From: Tessaracoccus palaemonis
GTDB taxonomy: Bacteria; Actinomycetota; Actinomycetes; Propionibacteriales; Propionibacteriaceae
Direction: 5' to 3'
Assembly: GCF_019316905.1 (NCBI RefSeq)
Contig: NZ_CP079216.1
Span: forward strand, 1,178,001 to 1,242,000
DNA length: 64,000 nucleotides
The translations under genes and the position numbers were made by a program. The notes beneath the pieces are model-generated. The model was not told the DNA's origin. It searched no databases and was given only the letters and a program-made list of their open reading frames with translations. Positions within the stretch are counted from its first letter, which is position 1. Each line of letters begins with the position of its first letter. Positions 1 through 8,009 of the stretch are shown here, piece by piece.

Positions 1-62
1 ACCCCCCTCTCGTCAACGAACCCACCGTCGGCTAGGCCGACCAATCCTCAAGGAGTGATCCC

Positions 63-431
63 ATGGCACGCGTGAAGCGTTCTGTGAATGCGAAGAAGAA
101 GCGTCGCGAAGTTCTCGAGCTGGCCTCCGGCTACCGCGGCCAGCGTTCCCGCCTGTACCGCAAGGCCAAGGAGCAGATGCTCCACTCGGCCACCTACAGC
201 TACCGCGACCGTCGCGCCAAGAAGGGCGACTTCCGTGGGCTGTGGATCCAGCGCATCAACGCTGCCGCCCGCGCCGAGGGCATGACCTACAACCGCCTGA
301 TCTCCGGTCTGAAGAACGCGGGCGTCGAGGTCGATCGCAAGATCCTCGCCGATCTGGCCGTCAACGACACCGCTGCCTTCAACGCCCTGGTTGCTGTCGC
401 GAAGGACAACCAGAGCGTCGCGGCCGCCTGA
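63..431 (+). CDS. rplT: 50S ribosomal protein L20
   Basis: L20 binds 23S rRNA and is needed early in assembly of the large ribosomal subunit. The 122-residue product has the usual L20 length and begins [15 protein letters not shown], followed by the characteristic [19 protein letters not shown] region; the basic N-terminal tail and the globular C-terminal part are both present. The ATG follows a good Shine-Dalgarno sequence (AAGGAG at 50-55). The expected upstream partners infC and rpmI would lie outside the window. The next gene, an RNA methyltransferase, starts 11 bases after the stop, so the two are probably co-transcribed. Identification is secure. Confidence 0.98.
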   Translation: MARVKRSVNAKKKRREVLELASGYRGQRSRLYRKAKEQMLHSATYSYRDRRAKKGDFRGLWIQRINAAARAEGMTYNRLISGLKNAGVEVDRKILADLAVNDTAAFNALVAVAKDNQSVAAA

Positions 432-442
432 GGGGCGGTCCA

Positions 443-1261
443 GTGACTCACGAACCGAACGCCGCGCCAGGCATGCCCGCCTCGGTGCTGCGTTCGGTTC
501 GTCGTCTGACCCAGCGCAGGGGCCGGGACCTCACCGGCACCTTCCTGGCGGAGGGCCGGCAGGCAGTGCGCGAGGCGCTCGCGGCCAAGGGCCTCGTCCA
601 GGAGCTGATCGTCGACGACGTGGACAAGCACGCGGACCTCATCGAGGGGACCGACGTGCCGATCTGGCATGCCACCGTCGCCCAGATGCGGCAGCTCAGC
701 GACACCGTCACGCCGCAGGGCATCATCGCCGTGTGTCGGCAGCTGGAGTTCGGCTGGGAGGACATCGCCGACGCCCGGCTCGTCGTGATCTGCGCGCAGG
801 TGCGGGACCCGGGCAACGCCGGCACGGTGATCCGGTGCGCCGACGCGTTCGGGGCCGACGGCGTGATCCTCACGACCGGCTCCGTCGAGATCTACAACCC
901 CAAGACCGTCCGCTCCACGGTCGGGAGCCTCTTCCACATGCCGATCCTCACAGGCGTGCCGCTCACCGACGCCGTCGCCCGGGTCAAGGCCCAGGGCATG
1001 ACCGTGCTCGCCGCCGACGGTGAGGGCGACGCCCTCGACCTCAAGGCGGCCGCGGGCGAGCTGAGCGGCCCGATCGCCTGGATCATGGGCAACGAGGCGT
1101 GGGGCCTGCCCGAGGAGGACGCGCGCCTGGCCGACGAGGTCGTGGCCGTCCCGATGTGGGGGCAGGCCGAGAGCCTGAACCTTTCCAGCGCCGCAGCGGT
1201 GTGCCTGTACGCCACCGCCTCGGCGCAACGACGCGAAGGAGGGTCCCATGTCAGGGCCTAA
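443..1261 (+). CDS. TrmH/SpoU-family RNA 2'-O-methyltransferase
   Basis: A SAM-dependent 2'-O-ribose methyltransferase of the SPOUT class, probably acting on 23S rRNA or tRNA. The 272-residue product has an N-terminal substrate-binding part (about residues 15-100) and a C-terminal trefoil-knot domain with the three family motifs: DPGNAGTVIRCADAFGADGV (motif 1), IMGNEAWGLPEE (motif 2) and AESLNLSSAAAVCLYA (motif 3). The GTG at 443 is chosen because it directly follows rplT; an in-frame ATG at 473 is possible. The 3' end overlaps pheS by 14 bases, which suggests translational coupling. The target nucleotide cannot be told from the sequence. Confidence 0.9.
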   Translation: MTHEPNAAPGMPASVLRSVRRLTQRRGRDLTGTFLAEGRQAVREALAAKGLVQELIVDDVDKHADLIEGTDVPIWHATVAQMRQLSDTVTPQGIIAVCRQLEFGWEDIADARLVVICAQVRDPGNAGTVIRCADAFGADGVILTTGSVEIYNPKTVRSTVGSLFHMPILTGVPLTDAVARVKAQGMTVLAADGEGDALDLKAAAGELSGPIAWIMGNEAWGLPEEDARLADEVVAVPMWGQAESLNLSSAAAVCLYATASAQRREGGSHVRA

Positions 1262-2360
1262 CGACAACTTCGATCCCAAGCAGGTCGCCGCACTCGACCC
1301 GTCGGCGATCGACGGCTACGTGGCAGCAGCACTCGCGGCGGTCGAGGCCGCGACAGACTCCGCCCAGCTGAAGCAGGCGCGTCTCGACCACGCGGGCGAC
1401 GCGTCCCCGCTCGCTCTGGCGAACCGGGAGATCGGTGCGCTGCCTCCGCAGGCCCGCAAGGAGGCCGGCCAGCGCGTCGGCAAGGCCCGCGGCGAGGTCT
1501 CCCGCGCCGTCGCTGCCCGCCAGGCGGAGTTGAGCGCGGCCGAGGAGGCCGCGGCTCTGGTAGCCGAGCGCATCGACATGACGCTGCCCGTCGACGTCGC
1601 GCCCCAGGGGGCGCTGCACCCCGTCACCACGCTCATCGACGAGATGATCGACGTGTTCGTCGCGATGGGCTACCAGGTCGCCGACGGCCCCCAGCTCGAG
1701 GCCGAGTGGTACAACTTCGACGCCCTCAATCTCGCCCCCGACCACCCGGCCCGCGCCCTGCAGGACACCCTCTGGGTCGATCCGCCGTCGGCCGGCCGGC
1801 TGCTGCGCACGCAGACGTCGCCGGTGCAGGCCCGCGCGCTGCTGACGCGTGGCGTCCCGCTGTACGTCATCAGCCCCGGCAAGGTGTTCCGCGCCGACGA
1901 GTACGACGCGACGCACCTGCCCGTGTTCCACCAGTTGGAGGGTCTCGTCGTCGACAAGGGCATCTCCATGGCGGACCTGCGCGGCACGCTCGACCACCTC
2001 GCGCAGGCGATGTTCGGCGACGACGTGATCACGCGCATGCGCCCGCACTACTTCCCGTTCACCGAGCCGTCCGGTGAGGTCGACCTGCGCTGCTTCGTGT
2101 GCCACGGAGACTCCGTCGGCAACCCCGACCGCCCGTGCCGCACCTGCCGGTCCGAGGGCTGGATCGAGTGGGGCGGCTGCGGCATCGTCAACCCGCGCGT
2201 GCTCGCCGCCTGCGGCATCGACCCCGACGTGTACTCCGGCTTCGCGTTCGGCATGGGCGTCGACCGCACCGTCATGTTCCGCACCGGCGCCCCCGACCTG
2301 CGTGACTTCGTCGAGGGCGACATCCGATTCAGCCGTTCCATCCTGGGAGGAGCCCGATGA
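1248..2360 (+). CDS. pheS: phenylalanyl-tRNA synthetase alpha subunit
   Basis: Catalytic subunit of the (alpha-beta)2 class II synthetase that charges tRNA-Phe. The 370-residue product has the N-terminal coiled-coil arm (about residues 15-100) and the class II core: motif 2 near residues 205-225 (GKVFRADEYDATHLPVFHQ), the PHYFPFTEPS segment, and motif 3 GFAFGMGVDRTVMFR near the end. Four cysteines as two CxxC pairs (CFVC and CRTC, about residues 281-300) sit before GCGIVNPRVL and could bind zinc. AAGGAGGG precedes the ATG. The start overlaps the methyltransferase gene by 14 bases, and ATGA joins it to pheT. Confidence 0.97.
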   Translation: MSGPNDNFDPKQVAALDPSAIDGYVAAALAAVEAATDSAQLKQARLDHAGDASPLALANREIGALPPQARKEAGQRVGKARGEVSRAVAARQAELSAAEEAAALVAERIDMTLPVDVAPQGALHPVTTLIDEMIDVFVAMGYQVADGPQLEAEWYNFDALNLAPDHPARALQDTLWVDPPSAGRLLRTQTSPVQARALLTRGVPLYVISPGKVFRADEYDATHLPVFHQLEGLVVDKGISMADLRGTLDHLAQAMFGDDVITRMRPHYFPFTEPSGEVDLRCFVCHGDSVGNPDRPCRTCRSEGWIEWGGCGIVNPRVLAACGIDPDVYSGFAFGMGVDRTVMFRTGAPDLRDFVEGDIRFSRSILGGAR

Positions 2361-4846
2361 AGGCCCCTATCTCCTGGCTGCGTGACCTCGTCGCGCTGCC
2401 CTCCGACGTCACGACCGCGCACCTGGCCGAGCAGTTCATCAAGGTCGGCCTCACCGTCGAGCACATCGAGCAGCTCGGCTCCCCGGTCACCGGTCCGCTG
2501 ACCGTCGGCCGCGTACTCAGCTTCGTCGACGAGCCGCAGAAGAACGGCAAGGTCATCCGCTACTGCCGCGTCGACGTCGCCCAGCTGAACGACGAGGCCA
2601 CCGACGAGTTCCCGGCCAGCCGCGGCATCGTGTGCGGCGCCAGCAACTTCGAGGTCGGCGACCTCGTGGTCGTCGCGCTGCCCGGCACCGTGCTGCCCGG
2701 CGACTTCGCCATCGCCGCCCGCAAGACCTACGGCCACGTCTCCGACGGCATGATGTGCGCCGTCGACGAGCTGGGCCTGGGGGAGGACCACAGCGGCATC
2801 ATCGTGCTTCCCGCCGACTCCGCGGAGCCCGGCGCCGACGCGATCGACCTGCTGTGGACGGCCGACGAGGTCCTCGACATCGACGTGACCCCCGACCTTT
2901 CCTACTGCCTCTCCATGCGCGGCCTGGCCCGCGAGGCAGCCATCGCGAACCAGGTCAGCTACGAGGACCGGTACCGCACGCGGCTGCCCGAGCCCGTCGA
3001 GGGCGGGCACCCGATCGTGCTGGACTCCGACCGCTGTTCCTCCTTCGTCGCGCTGACCATCGACGAGATCGACCCGTCGCAGCCGTCCCCGGACTGGATG
3101 GTGGCCCGGCTGCGGGCCTCCGGAGTCCGCTCCATCTCGCTCGCCGTCGACGTCACCAACTACGTGATGCTCGAGTCCGGGCAACCGCTGCACGCGTACG
3201 ACGCCGCGAAGCTGGCCGGCCCGATCCGTGTCCGTCTCGCCGAGGCGGGGGAGAAGCTGCGCACACTCGACGGCCAGGACCGCGACCTCGACGCGGACGA
3301 CCTCCTCATCACCGACGACTCCGGCCCGATCGGGCTGGCCGGCGTGATGGGCGGGGAGACCACCGAGGTGTCGGACTCCACCACGACCATCGTCCTGGAG
3401 GCCGCGAGCTTCGCGTCCTCCTCGGTCTCGCGGACCTTCCGTCGCCACGGCCTGCCGTCCGAGGCATCCAAGCGCTTCGAGCGCGGCGTCGACCCGCAGC
3501 TGCCCTACGCGGCCGCGAAGCGCGCGGCGAAGCTGCTCGCCGCCCACGGCGGCGGCCGCGTCACCGCCGAGACGGTCGTCGGCGGCGCCCCCGAGGCGCA
3601 CCACATCAAGCTGCGCTCCGGGCTCATCCCCGCCATCCTCGGCGCCCCCGTCGAGCAGGAGCGCGTGCTCAAGCTCCTGCGCGCCTCCGGCGTTGAGGCC
3701 ACCGCGCTGGGCGACTCCCTGACCGTCACCGCGCCCAGCTGGCGCGGCGACCTCATCGATCCGTACGACGTCGTCGAGGAGGTCGGCCGGCACGTCGGGT
3801 ACGACGCCATCGGCCGCCGCCTCCCCGCGCCCGCCGAGTCCGCAGGGCTCGACCCGGCGATCCGCGACCGCCGCGCCGCGCTGCGGGCCGTGGCCGACCT
3901 CGGCTTCACCGAGGTGCTGACGCTGCCCTTCGCGTCCACGGCCGAGCTGGACCAGCTCGGACTCGGCGCCGAGGACGGTCGCCGCGCGCTGGTCAAGCTC
4001 GCCAACCCGCTCTCCGAGACCCACGGGTACCTGCGCAGCACCCTGCTGCCGGGCCTGTTCGCCGCGGTGGCGCGCAACACGTCCCGGTCCCTGACCGACC
4101 TTGCCCTGTTCGAGCAGGGACGGGTGTTCATCGATGGCTCCGAGCCCGCGGCCCCGCGCCCCGGCGTCACCCACCGGCCCACCGACGAGGAGCTCGCCGC
4201 GCTCGACGCGGCGCTGCCCGCGCAGCCCCACCACCTTGCCGCCGTCGTGACCGGCCAGTGGCGCGCCGCCGGCTGGCAGGGCCCGGCAGTTCCCGCGGAC
4301 TGGACGCACGTCGTCGCGTTCGCCGAGCGGGCCGCCGTGGCGGTCGGCGTCACCGCGGAACGCCGCAACGCCGAGGAGGCCCCGTGGCACCCCGGCCGGT
4401 GCGCGGAGCTCAGCATCGACGGTGTCGCCATCGGGTACGCAGGCGAGCTGCATCCCGCCGTCGTCAAGGCCTACCGGCTGCCGGAGCGCACCTGCGCGGT
4501 CGAACTCGACCTCGACGCGCTGCTCGCCGCGGCCCGCCACGGCGGGAGTATCGGCACGCTGCACAGCTTCCCGCTGGCCAAGGAGGATGTCGCGTTGATC
4601 GTCGACGAGTCCGTCGCATCGGCCGACGTCGCGGCCGCCCTCACCGAGGGTGCCGGCGAGCTGCTGGAGTCCGTGTCGCTGTTCGACGTCTACACCGGCG
4701 ACCAGGTGGGCGATGGCCGCAAGTCCCTCGCGTTTGCCCTGCGTTTCCGCGGGGACAGGACGCTGACCGACAAGGATGCCGCAGAGGCCCGCCAGCGCGC
4801 GGTCGCGGTCGCCGTCGAGAGATTCGCCGCCGTCCAGCGCGCCTGA
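2357..4846 (+). CDS. pheT: phenylalanyl-tRNA synthetase beta subunit
   Basis: Structural and editing subunit of the PheRS heterotetramer; its B3/B4 domain hydrolyses Tyr-tRNA-Phe in the family. At 829 residues it is full length. Domains in order: N-terminal fragment and EMAP-like tRNA-binding domain (about 40-155), B3/B4 editing domain (about 215-375), B5 helix-turn-helix domain (about 410-480), the catalytic-like core, and a C-terminal FDX-ACB anticodon-binding domain (about 735-829, SFPLAKEDVALIVDE). Its ATG overlaps the pheS stop by 4 bases. Transcription probably ends at the long hairpin directly after the stop codon. Confidence 0.97.
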   Translation: MKAPISWLRDLVALPSDVTTAHLAEQFIKVGLTVEHIEQLGSPVTGPLTVGRVLSFVDEPQKNGKVIRYCRVDVAQLNDEATDEFPASRGIVCGASNFEVGDLVVVALPGTVLPGDFAIAARKTYGHVSDGMMCAVDELGLGEDHSGIIVLPADSAEPGADAIDLLWTADEVLDIDVTPDLSYCLSMRGLAREAAIANQVSYEDRYRTRLPEPVEGGHPIVLDSDRCSSFVALTIDEIDPSQPSPDWMVARLRASGVRSISLAVDVTNYVMLESGQPLHAYDAAKLAGPIRVRLAEAGEKLRTLDGQDRDLDADDLLITDDSGPIGLAGVMGGETTEVSDSTTTIVLEAASFASSSVSRTFRRHGLPSEASKRFERGVDPQLPYAAAKRAAKLLAAHGGGRVTAETVVGGAPEAHHIKLRSGLIPAILGAPVEQERVLKLLRASGVEATALGDSLTVTAPSWRGDLIDPYDVVEEVGRHVGYDAIGRRLPAPAESAGLDPAIRDRRAALRAVADLGFTEVLTLPFASTAELDQLGLGAEDGRRALVKLANPLSETHGYLRSTLLPGLFAAVARNTSRSLTDLALFEQGRVFIDGSEPAAPRPGVTHRPTDEELAALDAALPAQPHHLAAVVTGQWRAAGWQGPAVPADWTHVVAFAERAAVAVGVTAERRNAEEAPWHPGRCAELSIDGVAIGYAGELHPAVVKAYRLPERTCAVELDLDALLAAARHGGSIGTLHSFPLAKEDVALIVDESVASADVAAALTEGAGELLESVSLFDVYTGDQVGDGRKSLAFALRFRGDRTLTDKDAAEARQRAVAVAVERFAAVQRA

Positions 4847-4852
4847 CGCCAC

Positions 4853-4895
4853 ACAGCACGAGACCCCGGCCGCGATGGCCGGGGTCTCGTGCTGT
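4853..4895. terminator. strong bidirectional terminator after pheT
   Basis: A perfect 19-bp stem (arms 4853-4871 and 4877-4895) with a 5-nt loop. It lies between the convergent pheT and rhomboid-like genes and reads as a hairpin on either strand. There is no clear U-tract, as is common in high-GC actinobacteria. Confidence 0.88.
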
Positions 4896-4906
4896 CCGCG
4901 TCGGTG

Positions 4907-5746
4907 TCAGTGGCGACGCTCGCGCAGCTTCAGCAGCTCGGCGCGCTCGGACTTGGACAGCGCATGGATGCCCTGCGCGTTGATCTTGTCCAGCAGCTCG
5001 TCCATCCGCTCGTCGTCGCTGAGCCGCCGGTTGTGGGCCCGCTGCTGCGCCCGCGACGGGCGGTGCGCCTTCGCCTGCCTGGGCCGCGAGGAGCCCGCCC
5101 CGGGGATCCAGCTGTAGGACTCGAGCAGGCCGAGCGCGCGTGCCACGATCGCCACGAGGATCAGGGACAGCAGGAGGTTCACCAGCATGGGCCACATGCG
5201 GTAGCCGATGTACTGCAGCACCTGCAGGCCCACGATCACGGCGCCGAAGACCCAGGCCGGGATGTTGAAGAAGAAGCGGCGCGTCGGGTACTCCGCGATC
5301 CAGACCAGGAGGATGACGAACTCGACCATCTGCAGGCCGGCCGCGTAGGCGCCGGTCAGCAGGAAGCCGGTCACGGACGTGGCGAGCGTGAGCGCCAGCC
5401 AGATTCCCCCGTACAGCCAGGCCATCTTGACCTTGCCGAGGCGGGACTCGAGGTCGCGGCCGAAGTACCACAGCAGGACGAGGTTCAGGATGCTCCACAG
5501 CGAGATCCCGTCGGCCAGCGGCCAGGTGAAGACCCGCCAGACCTGGCCGGAGGACAACAGCTGCGGCGCGTACAGCAGGTAGTTCGGCAGGCTGGTGTTG
5601 AACACCCAGGCAAGCATGCCGACGGCACCGAGCAGCACCACCGCGATCGTGGAGGTGACCTGCAGTCGGCCGATGCGGAACCAGGTGTCTTCTGTCGCGT
5701 AAGGACTCACCTCTCTAGCGTGCCAGAGAGGCGCAAGTCCGCGCAT
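4907..5746 (-). CDS. rhomboid-like membrane protein, apparently catalytically dead, with C-terminal DUF6576-like tail
   Basis: A polytopic membrane protein of 279 residues with about six hydrophobic segments between residues 25 and 210 and a hydrophilic C-terminal tail. The fold looks rhomboid- or derlin-like, with an RVFTWPLAD loop and WYFGRDLESRLG after the second membrane segment. The Ser of the rhomboid GxSG motif is not visible; the comparable place reads GAYAAG. The tail (DERMDELLDKINAQGIHALSKSERAELLKL, split here as DERMDELLDKINAQG and LSKSERAELLKL) resembles a short domain often found at the end of actinobacterial rhomboid homologues. A GTG at 5710 is an alternative start; neither start has a convincing ribosome site. 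It is convergent with pheT. Substrate and function are unknown. Confidence 0.75.
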   Translation of the reverse strand: MRGLAPLWHAREVSPYATEDTWFRIGRLQVTSTIAVVLLGAVGMLAWVFNTSLPNYLLYAPQLLSSGQVWRVFTWPLADGISLWSILNLVLLWYFGRDLESRLGKVKMAWLYGGIWLALTLATSVTGFLLTGAYAAGLQMVEFVILLVWIAEYPTRRFFFNIPAWVFGAVIVGLQVLQYIGYRMWPMLVNLLLSLILVAIVARALGLLESYSWIPGAGSSRPRQAKAHRPSRAQQRAHNRRLSDDERMDELLDKINAQGIHALSKSERAELLKLRERRH

Positions 5747-5750
5747 CGCC

Positions 5751-5756
5751 TAGGGT
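5751..5756 (+). promoter_or_regulatory. -10 element of a leaderless promoter for the PfkB-family kinase
   Basis: TAGGGT followed by 7 nt and ATG at 5764, with no Shine-Dalgarno sequence. The spacing predicts a transcript that begins at or next to the start codon. Confidence 0.7.
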
Positions 5757-5763
5757 GCACCTC

Positions 5764-6705
5764 ATGCCCCGTGTCATCCACACCGGTCAGGCCCTCGTCG
5801 ATGCCACCGCCACCGTCCCCGCGCTGCCGGAGCGCGGCCAGAACGTGATGGGCGAGCGGTGGAGCCGGTCCGCGGGCGGGGCCGTCAACATCCTCGCGGC
5901 GGCCGCCCGATCCGGAGCGGCGTGCGTGCACGCCGGGGCGATCGGGACGGGTCCGAACGGCGACCTCGTGCGCGCCGCTCTGGCGGCGGAGGGCGTCATC
6001 TGGTCCGCAGATCCTGTGGAGGAGCTCGATACCGCCCTGTGCGTCGTGCTGGTCGAGCCGACGGGGGAGCGGACGTTCGTCACGCTGCAGGGCGCGGAGC
6101 GGAGGCTCACCGTCGAGGCACTGACGTCTGCGCGCCCTCGCCCCGATGACCTGGTGTGCGTCACGGGCTACACGCTCGCGGTCGACTCGACGCGCGACCC
6201 TCTGCTCACCTGGCTCCCATCGCTGCCGACGGGGGCTCCGGTCGTGCTCGACCCGGGGGCCGCGTTCGCCGGCCTCCCGGCTGTGATCCGCGACGAGATG
6301 CTGTCGGCGACCAGCGTGTGGACGTCGAACCTCGAGGAGGCGCGGGCGCTGGTCGGCGACCTCGACATGGCAGCCGCCGCGGCCGCGATGTCCGGACTCC
6401 TGCCGGACGGGTCCGTCAGCATCGTGCGCGACGGGCCGGCCGGCTGCGCCGTACACGCCGGCGGCGTGGTCACCAGCGTGCCCGGCTACCCGCGCAGCCC
6501 CGTCGACACGAACGGCGCCGGCGACGCCCACACGGGCGTGCTGCTGGCGGAGCGCGCGGCGGGCACAGGCTGGGTCGAGGCATGCCGGCGCGCGAACATC
6601 GCCGGGGCGATCACCGTGACGCGGCTGGGACCGGCCACCTGCCCGACGCGCGCCGAGATCGACGCGTTCGACGCCGCCCTGCTGCAACACTCTGCGCATG
6701 ACTGA
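5764..6705 (+). CDS. PfkB-family carbohydrate kinase
   Basis: A ribokinase/PfkB-type sugar or nucleoside kinase of 313 residues. The N-terminal PfkB signature appears as WSRSAGGAVNILAAAARSGA (about residues 36-55, the glycine-rich substrate site), and the C-terminal signature as DTNGAGDAHTGVLLAE (about residues 244-259), including the catalytic Asp of GAGD. The start is set at ATG 5764 because a TAGGGT -10 element ends 7 nt before it; an in-frame GTG at 5755 would lie inside that element. The gene overlaps the following hydrolase by 8 bases. The substrate is not predictable from the sequence. Confidence 0.88.
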   Translation: MPRVIHTGQALVDATATVPALPERGQNVMGERWSRSAGGAVNILAAAARSGAACVHAGAIGTGPNGDLVRAALAAEGVIWSADPVEELDTALCVVLVEPTGERTFVTLQGAERRLTVEALTSARPRPDDLVCVTGYTLAVDSTRDPLLTWLPSLPTGAPVVLDPGAAFAGLPAVIRDEMLSATSVWTSNLEEARALVGDLDMAAAAAAMSGLLPDGSVSIVRDGPAGCAVHAGGVVTSVPGYPRSPVDTNGAGDAHTGVLLAERAAGTGWVEACRRANIAGAITVTRLGPATCPTRAEIDAFDAALLQHSAHD

Positions 6706-7240
6706 CAACGCCTGGCTCGTGGTGATCGACGGGCAGCGGATCTTCGCGGACCCGGCGAGCGAGTGGGGTTCGCCCCTGTGGCCTGGGGCACTCGAGGTGA
6801 TCTCCACGCTGCTGCCGCGGTTCCCCGGTCGCACGCTGCTGACCCGCTGGGTGCCGCCCGCACCGGAGAAGAGGGTCGGGTCGTGGCGCGACTACATGTC
6901 GGCCTGGCCGTTCGCCGACCGTGCCTCCGACGACCCCTACCTCGCGCTGGTCGACGAGCTCGCCACCGTCGACGCGGCCGTCGTGGACGCCCCGACGTTC
7001 GGCAAGTGGGAGGCGCTGGCCCCGCTGGTCGGCGAGGCCCCGGACCTCGTGGTCGTCGGGGTGGCGACCGACTGCTGCGTGATCTCGACGGTGCTCCCGG
7101 CAGCCGACGCGGGTGCGCGCATCACGGTGGTCACGGACGGCTGCGCGGGCTCGACGCCGGAGAACCAGGCGGCCGCTCTGCAGGTGATGGGGCTGTTCCC
7201 GCCGCAGGTGCGCCTGTGCACCGCGGCCGAACTGGGCTGA
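6698..7240 (+). CDS. isochorismatase-family cysteine hydrolase
   Basis: A 180-residue alpha/beta hydrolase of the isochorismatase/nicotinamidase superfamily. The expected catalytic triad is visible: Asp in VVIDGQRIF (about residue 10), Lys in FGKWEAL (about residue 103) and Cys in GVATDCCVIST (about residue 124). The superfamily acts on isochorismate, nicotinamide, N-carbamoyl or similar amide/ether substrates, and this member cannot be placed more precisely. The start overlaps the kinase gene by 8 bases, so the pair forms a small operon. No metal-binding DxH motif of true nicotinamidases is evident. Confidence 0.85.
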   Translation: MTDNAWLVVIDGQRIFADPASEWGSPLWPGALEVISTLLPRFPGRTLLTRWVPPAPEKRVGSWRDYMSAWPFADRASDDPYLALVDELATVDAAVVDAPTFGKWEALAPLVGEAPDLVVVGVATDCCVISTVLPAADAGARITVVTDGCAGSTPENQAAALQVMGLFPPQVRLCTAAELG

Positions 7241-7355
7241 AGGCCGGACCGCGGAACGCCTCTCGGCGTGTGGCCGCTCGAGGCGGCAAATAGTGGAGCC
7301 CGGGGTTACCGCGGCCCGGCGATGCCCACTCTACCGTTGCTGCCAAACGCGTGGG
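7241..7355. other. short convergent intergenic region
   Basis: 115 bases between the hydrolase and a gene on the opposite strand. It holds an imperfect inverted repeat (AGTGG at about 7291 and CCACT at about 7327, with GC-rich inner pairs) that may act as a weak bidirectional terminator. No gene is seen. Confidence 0.35.
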
Positions 7356-7967
7356 TCAATCCAGCCGATCCGCGCGCCACAGGCGGGCGGCCTCGGCCAG
7401 CTCCTGAGACATCTTCGCCAGCCCGGTTGCCAGCCGCGTCTCAGACTCGGAGTCCGCTGAATCGGAGCCGGCCAACTCGTTCGAGCCGACCGCCAGCACG
7501 CGGGCGAAGCCCGAGGCCCTGTCGAGGGCGACGTCGAAGTCGCCGCTGAAGGCGCCGCGCAGGATCTCGGTGGCCAGGTCGACGACCTCCTCGGGGGTGG
7601 GCATATTGCCGGCGCCGGCCAGCGCCTGGCCGACGGTGTCGAGCATCAGGCCGCTGCGGAAGCGGTACCCGGCCCCGGCGGGGTTGTCGGCGACCGTGAA
7701 GCGCAGCAGATAGAGGCGCCACAGCGCGCCGGGGAGGGTGTCGGCCTCCGCTCCTGACCACAGCTCCGCCACGTCGTCGATCCCGTGCTCGTCGGCGTAC
7801 GCGATCACGGCCTCGACCAGCTGAGGATCGGAGGATCCGCGCACCCGACTCAGCAACGCGTGCGCAGTGTCGTGTGCGAGGGCCGTCACGTCGGCCGGGT
7901 CGCCGGACCCGCTGAGAACCTCGATCACGTCGCCGGGACGCCTGACTGGCTTGTGGTAGCTGCCCAT
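7356..7967 (-). CDS. conserved actinobacterial protein of unknown function
   Basis: A soluble, acidic, mostly helical 203-residue protein. It resembles a widespread actinobacterial family, recalled from memory, that begins GSYHKP(V/L) and carries LPGALWRLYLLR near the middle; some genomes label it, I think wrongly, an RNA polymerase beta-like protein. No catalytic motif, signal peptide or membrane segment is visible. The ATG is fixed by a TAGGAT -10 element ending 6 nt upstream. It is transcribed away from the tandem GNAT gene, and the two promoters overlap (see 7974-8002). Confidence 0.7.
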   Translation of the reverse strand: MGSYHKPVRRPGDVIEVLSGSGDPADVTALAHDTAHALLSRVRGSSDPQLVEAVIAYADEHGIDDVAELWSGAEADTLPGALWRLYLLRFTVADNPAGAGYRFRSGLMLDTVGQALAGAGNMPTPEEVVDLATEILRGAFSGDFDVALDRASGFARVLAVGSNELAGSDSADSESETRLATGLAKMSQELAEAARLWRADRLD

Positions 7968-7973
7968 GCTCCG

Positions 7974-8002
7974 ATCCTATGCCGAGGGTCGCGAAGTAGG
8001 GT
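7974..8002. promoter_or_regulatory. compact bidirectional promoter for two leaderless genes
   Basis: On the minus strand TAGGAT (7979-7974) lies 6 nt before the ATG at 7967. On the plus strand TAGGGT (7997-8002) lies 7 nt before the GTG at 8010. The two hexamers are separated by exactly 17 bp, so the -35 position of each promoter falls on the -10 element of the other. Neither position matches TTGACA. Confidence 0.7.
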
Positions 8003-8009
8003 GGGGCCC

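Noticed and set aside
2048-4852. 934-codon open frame on the minus strand opposite pheS and pheT
   Set aside because: It is an antisense shadow produced by the GC-rich third positions of pheST; the product has no recognisable domain and is strongly skewed in composition.
7241-7355. Possible tRNA-like fold after the isochorismatase-family gene
   Set aside because: There is partial stem pairing but no T-loop consensus or CCA-type end; more likely a weak terminator.
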